Source: Ichthyophonus hoferi
Lineage: Eukaryota; Opisthokonta; Ichthyosporea; Ichthyophonida; Ichthyophonidae
NCBI GenBank assembly: GCA_002751075.1
Contig: NAOQ01000316.1
Coordinates: 5,297 to 65,318 of the forward strand
DNA length: 60,022 bases
Reading direction: 5' to 3'
The translations under genes were made by a program, and so were the position numbers. Positions 1-12,300 of this stretch are shown piece after piece. Numbering within the stretch: position 1 is the first letter of the stretch; every line of letters begins with the position of its first letter. The notes beneath the pieces are model-generated. The model was not told where the DNA came from. It saw nothing but the letters and a program-made list of their open reading frames with translations, and did not search any database.

Positions 1-1
1 T

Positions 2-79
2 CAGATGGTCAATGCTTATAGCCATATTGTTTGCCGTGAAGCCGTTCAATTGGGCAAGAAACAAAAGCCCATCCATTAG
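2..79 (+). CDS. Probable C-terminal exon of an unrecognised gene (partial)
   Basis: A short open frame runs from the window edge to a TAG at 77-79 and would encode a tail ending in LGKKQKPIH. It may begin right after an AG at 3-4, which could be a splice acceptor, or continue from upstream sequence outside the window. Codon use (GCC, GGC, AAG, CCC, ATC) and GC content are clearly higher than in the AT-rich DNA that follows, which is the reason to call it coding. I do not recognise the family. No canonical AATAAA follows closely. It could be a chance open stretch. Confidence 0.35.
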   Translation, partial: QMVNAYSHIVCREAVQLGKKQKPIH

Positions 80-873
80 AGGTGCCGATTGCATGATCTG
101 TAGGAACACATTACAATTATTATATAATTATAAAAGTCCATAAGTAATGAGCTAAACCATATTTCATTATAATATGTTATTGCCATATATATATCTGTAT
201 ATCCTCTTCTAAATGTTTTTAAATTTTAAAATGACCCAGTTGATTGCCTGTCTCGTATTGTATAATTGTGTATATACATGTGTCTATATAATGAAATACT
301 ACTATATATATATCTTGTAAACCAGTAGTACACCCTGTATTATATTATCATACTTTGAAGTTGTGTATTCTATTTCTATTCCTTTTCTACTTTATCACTA
401 TAATACTATTATTTGTTGCCCCGTTGTTAACGTAATCTTTTAAAATTGCATTCTTGACGTGGTTCCAGGCTGTATCTATGTCAAGATAACTTAATAAAAT
501 AATAGAGAAAACTTTAGGAAAATTGACATCTTGACGGGCGAAATTTCATTATGTCAACAAAGAAATAAAATAAAATAAAATAGGTGTATTTAATAATATA
601 ATCTAGTAAAGCTGTAATATGTTCCAGTTCAATACATTATATATACATGATTTATATAACCAATCTTAAGCTTAATCAATAAATTGCGCTGTAATTGCAC
701 TATATCTAGCTGTATCTATGTTATTATTATCTTAATATCATAAGGAATTAGAATAGCATGAAAACTTCTACCAGTATCTAATAAAATAACAAATGAAAAA
801 TGTCTACAATCCACACCACGAACAAACAATTTGGGCCAATTTTTTTTTGTTAATAATATTCACCGAACATTGT

Positions 874-874
874 A

Positions 875-902
<28 letters not shown>
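874..902. repeat. (ATAC)n microsatellite
   Basis: About seven tandem tetranucleotide units run into a TA-rich tail. The ORF crossing it (793-996) is caused by the repeat. Confidence 0.9.
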
Positions 903-912
<10 letters not shown>

Positions 913-3900
913 ATAATATATCAATACATATATACATACATAAGCATACACATGAAGATATATATGAATATGTATCCCTATATATACTATGTATAGCTCG
1001 CACGCATGTGCATAGATCTAGACCGAGTTCCCGAGTTCCGGGCTTTGGTAAACTTACTAAAAATCAGGGATCTTATTAGTGGACAATCAAAGATGGGGGA
1101 GCATTGTCTCATGTATAGGCCAATTATAAATCATTATAATATCATATCTTGACGAATAGAAAAGTAATAGTCGAGTTTCCAGCAGTTTAACTCTTAATGA
1201 GAATCAGTAGTCCTATTGGTGGATAATCATAAATTTGAAGAGCATTGCAACCCATATAAGCAAATAATGGGATCTGATACCACCTAGAACTTTCTTAATG
1301 AAATTGTCGAGTCCTACTTTAACACAGCCTTGGGATTCATACTGTTGGCGCTAAAGCTGTTTAGAATACATCAACATAATATAAACTTGAATGAAAAGCG
1401 AAAATGCAGTCTGTGTGTCTATCTAACCTACCATTATTTTTTGCATCCTTTCATAACATACGCATCATATAATTTATTGTATTTGGTCAAAGATTGATAA
1501 AAAGCGAAACTCTAGAGTCTGTTTTAATAATAATAATAATAGCACTAATCATAATAATAAATATAAAAATAATGATACTAATTATACCAATCATTAATAA
1601 AAGTCATGTGATCCTGCCGCAGTTCTACGATCTTTTGAGATTAGACCATAACTCGACTATGTGCATACATAACATTACCACGTCACACATAATGGCTATA
1701 TGAATATATATATATATCGGCATGGTTAACAAGAAGAGTGTGTGGTGGAATGTTGTCCTGCACGCATTAGGTCTAATGAAACATGCGACATCAAAGTCAT
1801 TGGATATTAATCTGTTACTAACCCTGTCAGATTACAAGAGCCAAAAATGACGACTTCTTATGAGTTTGGGATAATTGTAGTTTTAAGATATTATGGGGAT
1901 TTTGTTGGGGTTTCCGTCAATATATATTCTTACTTGTTTATATGTTGATACATTGGCGTTGTGCAACAAATATGGTATCTGGAAAAATACGAACTATAGA
2001 TCCTCTAATTAGGTGTTAAATAGGAGTCAGGCTTATATAAGAATTAATTTGACTCGTTTCTTGACTAGAACATATCATGAATATTAATCTATTTATTTGA
2101 ATGATTGGTTTGCATTGTATACACATCTTAAATCTATTATTATTTAGATAACAACTATATTTCTATCTATTCTAATCTCCCTAGATTCTGTTATGAAATA
2201 CGTATATTCAGATATTCGTCTGAGAAAATAGTCCCTGTTGATTGAATAATATTTAAAATAGGGCACAACAGTGACACATACAGACAGCATCATTTGTTGA
2301 TTCATGTTCAGGGCATGGGCAGGTCATATAGTGATTGGTATGTATACAAAAGCTTGGCATAAGGATAGCATAAGGATTGTTGTTACTGTTCACTACCTAC
2401 AATTACCATGAAAACCAAAATGCTCAAGAAAATATATAAAGTATTTTTTTATTGTTTTTTTTTTATAGAAAAAACTATTATTTATATATGTACGTGTGTG
2501 TATTGTGTAACATACCATTAATGCATTAATACTGCGCTGAAGACAATCAAAACCAGAGAAAAAGACAGTATCAGGATAATGGTAATTATTATATTATAAT
2601 CTGTTATCGTCATCGTGAAAAATTTAAATGTTTAAAAGAATATAATAGTGTAGTTATTTTATTTTATTTTTAAAAATTATTTAACAAGAGAAAATTTACT
2701 CCTGAATTAAGAAATTAAGTAGGGCCCTTGCTTATCTCTTCGTGGTAATCATACCTAATATATAAACGACTTACCCATCTGAAGTAGACTGAAAAAATGA
2801 AGTTACTAATTTCTGAGAGAATTTAATGCGTTTATTAACTAGAAGCAATTGAGCTTATTATAAGTAGTAGTACCAAGGTCGAGGAAAACTCTGTTATTGG
2901 AATGAACACTTCAACCTTTCTAGACAAATTATTATTATTGTATGTGTATATTATTTTTCTCCACTCCTGATAATAAAAGACTCATTGGATTCTTCTATAC
3001 AGTAGCTCAACCTCAATCTGGTGATCTTATTAATTACCTATAAAAAGTATAAAGTAAAATTTAAAAATAGTTAAGAGAATTAATAGAGTTTCTTTATTTT
3101 AAAAATACTTTCCTATATATATGTTTATGTATTGGGAAATTTAATAGTTCATTGGCTTGTTCTATGTTTGCATAGAAAAATCAAAAAGTTATTGGTCAGA
3201 GTTAGATATAATCAAGTCCATGCTGTAGTAGATGATAATGGGAAAGTTGAAATTAAATTACATTTAAAATATTGTCTTATCATTATAATTAAGATTAGTT
3301 TATAATATAAACTATAAATAACATATTAAATTTAACATAGCAGAGACATAAATGACATACAATACAATATTTTACGTTTATGCTGTTTTATGTTTTTCCA
3401 TCTACATGTATATCGTTTAAAGGCAAGACTATAAAGATCTTGTAAAATCTACAATACAATTCACATAGTCCAATAACCTATCAAGCATCTATCTATTTCA
3501 CATCATCAAAAGATACGATTCAATTGTAGAATTACTAAATATATAAATAAATATTTTAAATAACAAAGTCAATATATCTTAGTTATTGTAATACAATATC
3601 TATCTCTTCTGGCCTTCACATAGAGGATTTTATATAATTAAGCAGGGTCTCTGATAATATACATTTATCTCTTTTCAAAGGTAATATATATATATATATA
3701 TGTTAAGCAAGTTAAGCATTTTTATATATATTTTAAAATGACTTAGAATAGGAATTCTGTAATATATTTTAAATAGCCTTGTATTTATTTATATTATGAC
3801 ATCTCAACAACGTACAACGGATTAATTCTTGGATTGGAGTAGGGTAAAGCTGAATGCCGATGTTACTGCAAAAATCGTCTGCTCTGTAATAATTCAAACC

Positions 3901-4830
3901 AATTTTTTATTATAAAAACATAATATTAAATTAGTATTTTGGAATACAATATAAACTTATAATATTATAGGATTCGATATAATTTAATTTGGATATATTA
4001 ATTGTAATAAAGATGCATGCCTCTTGCTCAGAAATAGTCCGCAGCAATAGTTTTGGCACAATGAAATTATATTTTATAAGGACTAAAAAGAGGATGCATT
4101 GGATAATTTTGACTATCAATATTACCAATATTAGGCATAAATGGTTTGTATTAATCCAAATTTAGTATAAATACAAGCTCTTTGATTAGCTAATATTGAA
4201 ATATATTATTCATAAGTCAATGCATGCACAGTACACGTTTATTACATATATATTGCATTATTGGCTGTAGTTATCATACTAGATTTTTCCACTACTCCAT
4301 AGAGATTAATCAGGTAAATTTTATAAAAAATAAGCAGATATAGAATTATAACATAATTATGTACAATAGTTCTAGATGTTAGAGTTTGTACTATTTTCGG
4401 CCAATGAAGTATGATTGACAAGATGCAGCTCTATCCGAAATGCTATGCAATACTACGCATGTGAAGCTTGTCGCATAGATTTACTGTGATAAAGAATAAT
4501 TGAATATATATATCAGTGGGTTGTCTAAGTAATACAAAGCATAATTAATATATTATTAGTATAATAATCATACTATAGTATATTGGATTATGTTAACATA
4601 TGTAACTTCAGAACGTACTAGATATAAATACAAGCAAATATGAATGGCAACCTGGAATGACATTATGATAAAATTCTTTCAGTTGCAGTTATAATTAGCA
4701 ATCCATATTAAATTTAATTTCATTTGCTAGCAATGTGGTTAATTTTGATTATTACTATTAATAGTATATTAGTTTGTTAGTTACCTACTAGTTATAAACT
4801 ATACTATATTAATGTAAAAGGTACAAATAA

Positions 4831-4831
4831 G

Positions 4832-4866
<35 letters not shown>
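4831..4866. repeat. Compound (TA)n(GT)n microsatellite
   Basis: About ten TA units pass directly into about eight GT units, an alternating purine-pyrimidine tract. Confidence 0.9.
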
Positions 4867-7740
4867 TTTTATATATATTATGGTACTGGTATTTTATTTT
4901 ATTTTTGACTTCTTGTTGGCGCTACTATCTTATGTGGCCATGGCACTTATACCATATATGGCTATAACCAATCATATATCACTATTGCGTTAAGTACGGT
5001 AAGCCCTTGATTTTTATATAAAATATCACAGCATGTGAACACAACATGTGAAGATTGCTAAGAGTTTTCCAGGCCACGATTATCTATATTTATCTTTATA
5101 TGTGGTGAATTACTACACGTGGATGTAAGACCAGACTATGGCTTGGAGTGTTTATTTATAGAATATCAGGGCGAACAGTTCCATTTATTGACCCATAAGG
5201 GCAATGAACGCGATAGTCATAAGCAATGAAGTGTGCCATCAGAAATTGGTTCACTTTGTAGTTGATGTAAATTGGCTATAATTATATTGTGAGTCGAGTG
5301 CGAATTATCTGTAATTTGAATGTAAATCATCTGTGATAGCATAGTTTAAAACAAAGGTATAATAATAATACGATATGGTAGTGATAACAATTTTATTTAG
5401 TACAATGAGGTGTAAAATAATACCAATAAACACAGACTAACCCACCTCAATGCACTTTATATTATAGATTGAAATATACTTCTATTTTCTACTTTGCAAG
5501 ACTGTTTCATATGATATGATGCATCACACAAATGGCACATCCCAACATCCAATCCTCATCGTATGCCAATCGCATATTAATCGCATATTAATCCATAAAA
5601 ACAAATTTAATTGGCCCTTATTTCATTCCATCGCACACCATACCCATACATAATATGGAAATATTTGATAAGATAGGCATCGGTGTCTCATTAGCTGGAA
5701 ACATATGAAGTGTGATTATGCGATTATAGAGTGCCACGTGTAATGAGTTCTATCCTTTAGCCAATAAAATGCGCAGATCGGATGATGTGTATATCATGAT
5801 ACTAAGATATTATCTTTATTAGATGAAAAGCTTTCTTTAGAGTATGAACTTAACCTAAAGATATATAAAATAAAATCTTATATATATTCTAAATAATATA
5901 TAGTAATCTGTAGTAGTTCTATGTTCTATTGATTTGTCCACAGGCTCGGGGTCTCCATTTAGTTTTCGATTCCCAGATAGATGTTTTCTTCTAGATGCTG
6001 GAACGTATCTCAATCTAGTTTATTAGGAACTAGTCAGTTCTTGGTACATTTTTTTTTTCTGCCTTAGGGCTATGTATGGATCGCCCTCTTGTAGGAGTTA
6101 CTGCATTTGCCTTTATAAAAGATTGTAACCAATGTAAAGATAATAAAATAGGTCACTGATGTATCCTGTTAGTGTACATGGTAGCTGTAATGGTTATCGT
6201 CTTGAATATCTTCAATGGCGCCACAATCGGAAGATTTTCTTAAACAGATATTGCGTAAAAACTATATGATTGGGTTACGCTGAGGTTGGCTCAGCGAATA
6301 ATAAATTGATATACAATTATGTAGTATCTACTGAGGATTCCAAATAACCGTAAATTAACAGGACGATGACTTATATTAATAATTTATGCATTTTCATCTA
6401 AAGTCATGCAAAACAGAGACCTGTTTGCAACTGAATGTAAATAAAAACTAATTCACCCAATTTATAATAAAGAAATGGGTTTACAACTATAGTATATGAT
6501 GATATTTACATACGCATATGAGTGTATAAGTAATACAATAGTGCCAAGATCAGAAATACATGGAATGAGAGAAAATGCTTTCTAAAGGGTATACCTTGGC
6601 CAAGTGGATTATATGAAATAAAATTTTATACATATATTATTTGGAAAAGAACTAGTCTCTGTTGTACTGCGTTCTATTTGACGTACAATGTTCCTATCTT
6701 TGGCTGGTTGATCTAGACAATTATAACTAGGTAAGGGACAAGCTAGAGCCTATGTAAGTTCTGCTTAAAGTAGGCAAAGTTGTTCTGAATTCAGAGATGT
6801 TTTAAGCTTCTTAGCTAGCAACTTGCAATATAAGTTACAACTACGATGTAGACCACTGTAATAATAGATGAGTATTATGTTAAGTATTCTCAAAGGGTTT
6901 AACTGTACTAGGCTTGACTAATAGGCCTTCCAGTTAAGAATTTGGATAATTAAGTTTTACTACTTGAAAGTCAAAAGACACAGTATAAGCAAATAAATTT
7001 CCTAAAAGGCTTTTAACATATACACCAATGTAAAAGGTAATAGTAACAGCAATTCATATCAAACTTGCTAGAAAAAGACATTTCTCTATGTATTATTAAA
7101 AAATGAATTTCATAACAATAATAAGAAAAAATATATAACAAAAGTGCAGCAAAACTCTTTGATTCTAACTTACGTTACTATTGAAAGTAAAAATAGTATT
7201 GATGTTATTAAGTTCTATTTGCAAATTGTCGTCAGGTAAACTACAAGCTAAAGCTCTCAATGGCTACCTCAATCTCACGTTATTAATTTAAAGTTATAGA
7301 AGCCTTTAGATTCTTACATAGTAATGTAATATAAATGTTGCAGTAACTGTAATCAAATTGTGGCTGTGGGTATACGGTAATGATATTGTTACTATCAGAA
7401 GAAGCAGCACCAGGTCTAACTAGTTGGCCTTCCATTAACATATCTGGATTATATACCTGTTTTTTTATAGAAATTATAGGAATTATATGAACAAATACAA
7501 ATTTAAAATTCCAGAATATAACTTTTTGATAACTGTTATTAATAATAATATTTTTATAACTGCACAGTTCCCTCTATTATTGTGTGAAACCTTGTATTTA
7601 CGCTTCTTCCGCTCAAAACCAGTTTTGCTTAAATCCGTCCTGAACAATATTAACTAACCAATGAGCCTATGTTATGTGTGATCAATAACTATATACTATT
7701 TTATTGGTTATAAGCGACTGGCGTAAGCTATTCTACGAGT

Positions 7741-7925
7741 TGATTGAATTGTCGACCTTTTAACACCAGGCTTTGAACCAATAAGGAATATTGATTATTC
7801 AAAAAGAATCCCTATCAAACTTAATTAGAAAGGAGCGTCTTTTCTTTCCAGTAATAAGCGAGCATAATAACAATAAATAAATAAATGTAAAAGTGTAGTA
7901 AACGTTTTGGTTTCAACATATAGTA
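7741..7925. repeat. Dispersed repeat fragment, partner at 44755-44860
   Basis: Stretches reading as 'tcgacctt..aacaccagg..tgaaccaata' and 'tgtagtaaacgtttt' occur in the same order at 44755-44860. The copy here carries an extra internal stretch of roughly 80 bases between them. The family is unknown. Confidence 0.45.
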
Positions 7926-7988
7926 TACATGGTTAAGTATATAATAAATAAGCTATATTATGATCCCTCGGGCCATAGTATATTCACT

Positions 7989-9311
7989 CTAATGGCGAGC
8001 GAAATACTGTTGACTACGTGTACGTTCATAGATTAAGAGGGCTTCTACAGGGCCTATAGCAGCTACAGCAGGACACTGCAGGGAAGAGAGAGAAAGAAGA
8101 AAAAAAAAAGAGGGTAGTTAGTGAGAAGGGGACATAAATATTATAATAGTATAAAATAATATGGTGATATAAAAATAACACAAATAGAACTATACAAAGA
8201 AATTTTTTTAAAAGTAAATATAGTCCATAATAAAACAGGGGAATAGGATACTAATAATAGTAATAATAGTAATAGCAAATCCCACCTTATCATAGTGGTA
8301 TTCACTCATAACCTCTCCTAAGGTATCCGCATCTACAGCCTATTATCCACACCCTAGTGTTAGAAGTAGTGTTTTTTATATTGTACTTAATACTATAGTA
8401 TAGTGTATTATGATACTCTGCCCATTAGTGTATGGCTAAGTTTAATCTAGTTAATAGATATGTTTCTATATTGGAATAGACTAAATCAAGATAGTATGAC
8501 GCCATATTTCTGTAAAAAAAAAACACAACGTATAGATACATATATATTTATAGCGTATACTTATATATATATCTATACCCATACCTGCATCTATACCCTA
8601 TACCTATGCTTATATTCATACCTATATTATACACTCTACACTGTATACTATGTACTACATTAAATATCTATATCTAGATATCTATCTTATTTTCTCCCTC
8701 CCTTTCCCTCTGCCTATCTATATACTTATACACCTACATCCACCCTAGCCACCCATTCAGCAGGTGTTATAGCTCTTCCGTAGTATAATATATGTCGACC
8801 TAAGTTAATACAGGCCTCGCGCGAGTTATTGCCATTTGTGGCAATTTGGGCACGTAGTTTCTGGCGGGCTTTAGCTATGTCTATCTCACGAGGATGAATA
8901 CAAAGTTCTATCCAGGTATACTATAGTATAAGGTATAGGGGATATATAGGGATATACAGGAAGATATAGACATGGATGTATAATATAGGAGAGAGAGATG
9001 GTGAAAAAGTGAGAAAGAAAAAAGAGAGAGATAGATGAATACAGAGCTCTATAAACGTATACTATAATATAGGAATATGGAATAGGAGTTAGAGAGAAAA
9101 AGGGAGAGATGGAAGGGAAAGATAGTGGGAGAGAGGGAATAAGTAGAGATATTAAGACAGGTATACTATATAGCATATAGAAAGCACAAGAAGAAATAAA
9201 AATACAAGTACAAATACATATACATATACCTATACATATACCTATACATATACCGAAGACTATGCCTATACCTCTACATATACACATATGCCTGTATCTA
9301 TTCCAATACCT

Positions 9312-9343
<32 letters not shown>

Positions 9344-12300
9344 CTATATCCATATGCATACTTATATCTATACCTATACATACCTGTAATTCTGATAGAC
9401 TGTTATCTATGGTCATTCTATCACTTATAAAGTAACCACCCAATAACCCTCCATCCTTATAGGGTATGTGGAAGTGATCGATATATTCCGTGTTCTTATC
9501 ACTGGAGTATAGTATATAGTAGGTTAGATAGTATATAATATAGTAGCATAGTATGATAGTGTAATAGTAGGGTAGATACTATATATGATAGTATGATAAA
9601 TAATATATAGGATATAGTATGTAGTAGCATAGTATAATAGACAGATAGTATACAATAACATAGTATTATAGCTAAACAGTATGTTAGTATAATAGTATGA
9701 TAGCATAATGGTATAATAGTATAATATTATAACGGTATGATGACATAATATTGTGATAGTATAATAGTATAGTAGTATGATAGTATAATAATATGGTGGT
9801 ATAATAGCATAATAGTATAATAATATAGTAGTATAATAGTATGATAGTACAGTAGTATAATAGATATTATATATTTATATATGTGCCTAATATAATGGGG
9901 TTAGAGTTAGAGCTTGGTCTCTGTGGTCTTTACTGTTAACACCATGTTTATATCCTTTGATATACTATACTATAATTGCATATCTATACCTATCCACATA
10001 TATGTATGCCCTATGTAGTAAGCGGGGAATCCTAATTAATTGATGCTAATTGGTGATTATAGGCCGCTTTGTTCCATGTACGACAGGTTAGGATACAGCA
10101 TTACTCTGCTAGCTATATAACGTACGTATGTTGCGCTTTGTTATAATATAGCATAACATAGCATACCATATTATAACAATATATTATGGTATAGTATGCC
10201 ATAGGGTAATATAATACAATATAACATATCATAGTGTAACATAACATAACATAACATAACATAACATAACATAACATAACATAACATAACATAACATAAC
10301 ATAACGTAACATAGCATAACATAGCATAACATATTATAGTATAGCAATAATTTACTATAACATTATATAACCTAACATAATATAAGATCACCTGACATCA
10401 TAAAAATATAATAAACATAGTATCCACCCACACTTATATATTGGAAACCACTAGGCGTCCATCAATAAACTCTATACTACATTATACTATACTATATTAT
10501 ATTATATTATATTATATTATATTATACTATACTATATTGTACTCCTTGACCATATCCAGTCACAACACGTACCTGCACATTATCTTGGGAAGGTAAAACG
10601 AACGTACATTAGCTGGAATCTGACTCTTGTGCCAAGATCCTAGCATACTAGTGGCTACCATAAGAGGGACAGTGTGAGGGTGGTCAGCCTTAGGACAAGC
10701 GAGGGCTAGAGCTATATGGGCATAGGGGATATCATCATCTCTGAACCGTACTTCTGACCCTATAGGATTTGGGGAGAGAGGAGGAGAGGTGGAGGAGGTA
10801 GGAGGAGGGGAGTAGGGTATGGTATAGTATGTGTGTATGTATATGTATATATATGTTTGGAGGCGGGCAGAAATGGATGAGCCAGCAGGTAGTATACTCT
10901 ATACTAATTGAAATCTAAATTATATCATATCACATTGTATTGCTAAGACTGCGCTACATATACGCTGTATTTATATGTTAAAAGAAATTAAAATTAAGAG
11001 AGAGATTAGATTAGCAATTTATTTATACCTATTAGTCGGGGTGGTATATCTTTGGTTTCACGGGAGGAAAACCCCAAAGATGAGAACGCTTTAGTTACGG
11101 CCTATGGTTGTTTGATTACAATTTTAAATGAGGATATTATTAGTTAGAAGCACTTACATACATAAGAAGTTGCTATATTTATGTCCTTATGTATATAATA
11201 TAGTATATAGTATGGTGCATAGTATAGTATAGAGTAGGGTATATAGTATGGTATATTGTATGGTATATACTATGGTGCATAGTATGGTCTATAGCATGAT
11301 ATATAGTAGGGTATATAGTATGGCATATGGTACGGTATATAGTGTTGTATATAGTATAATATATAGTAAGGTATATGATACAGCATATAGTAGGGGATAT
11401 TGTATGCTAAATATATATTTAATAAAACCCGAGTGCATGTATGTAGACAAATGTCCCACAAAAAGAATCCACAGAAAGAAATGCAAACTGTAATGATAAA
11501 AATTAGAAACCAATCTGAGTAGAGATATACATACATGCATACCTACATGCATACATATTTATATACATATATACATACATACATATAAACATACATACAT
11601 ACATACATACACATATAAATATTTACATATACACATGTCGACCTACCTTAACTACATCCTCATGTTTCACCCTTCCGGATACAGCTACTACCAACCCATC
11701 TGTAGTATAGTACCTCTTCATAAAGTCCTTCAATTGGCTAGCGGTCAGATTGGTAATATTAGCCGTAGTACCATGTAAGCTATTACCTAACCCATGGCCT
11801 TGGTAGGCTGTTTGGTGCAGGTAGGCCATCATAAGCCAGCGGAGATTGGATTCCGACACCTATATGCATATGAATAGATATAGATATAGATACAGGTATA
11901 GATATAGGTATAAGTGTGTAAATACATATGCTTAATGCTTATCAACATTGTTTATTATGTTAAGTAGATTCTTTAGCTTATGTAAACCATATCAAATACC
12001 TATAAATCTTACTATATCTTATTTATCATATCCTATTCTTTTCTACTATATCTTATTTGATCCTACCATATTCTATCCTATTATACTATATCCTAGCATA
12101 ATATATCCCATCCTATTATATCCTGAAATATCATATCCTATAATATATCTTCTCCTATCCTACTATATCTTATTCTACTATTTACTATCCTATCCTGCTG
12201 TATCCCATCATATATGTGTACCTTCATTGTCTTTAATATACTCTCTCTCTCCCTATCCAGATCTTTACTGGTAATTACAGGGTTGACAAAAATGTCCCCT

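Larger units (their letters stand above)
80..7988. other. Gene-free AT-rich intergenic region
   Basis: No ORF here has gene-like composition or a recognisable domain. The stretch holds short ATAC and TA/GT microsatellites (874-902; 4831-4866). It also holds a fragment near 5909-5965 resembling the start of the dispersed repeat found at 21370 and 43255, a weak internal similarity between about 6740-6950 and 7240-7440, and a piece at about 7741-7925 resembling 44755-44860. The short ORF at 3931-4128 on the minus strand looks like chance. Confidence 0.6.

Noticed and set aside
10021-10110. Possible extra UQCRC1 exon near 10.05 kb
   Set aside because: No frame gives family sequence, and the exons at 10573-10759 and 9384-9501 already join in phase.
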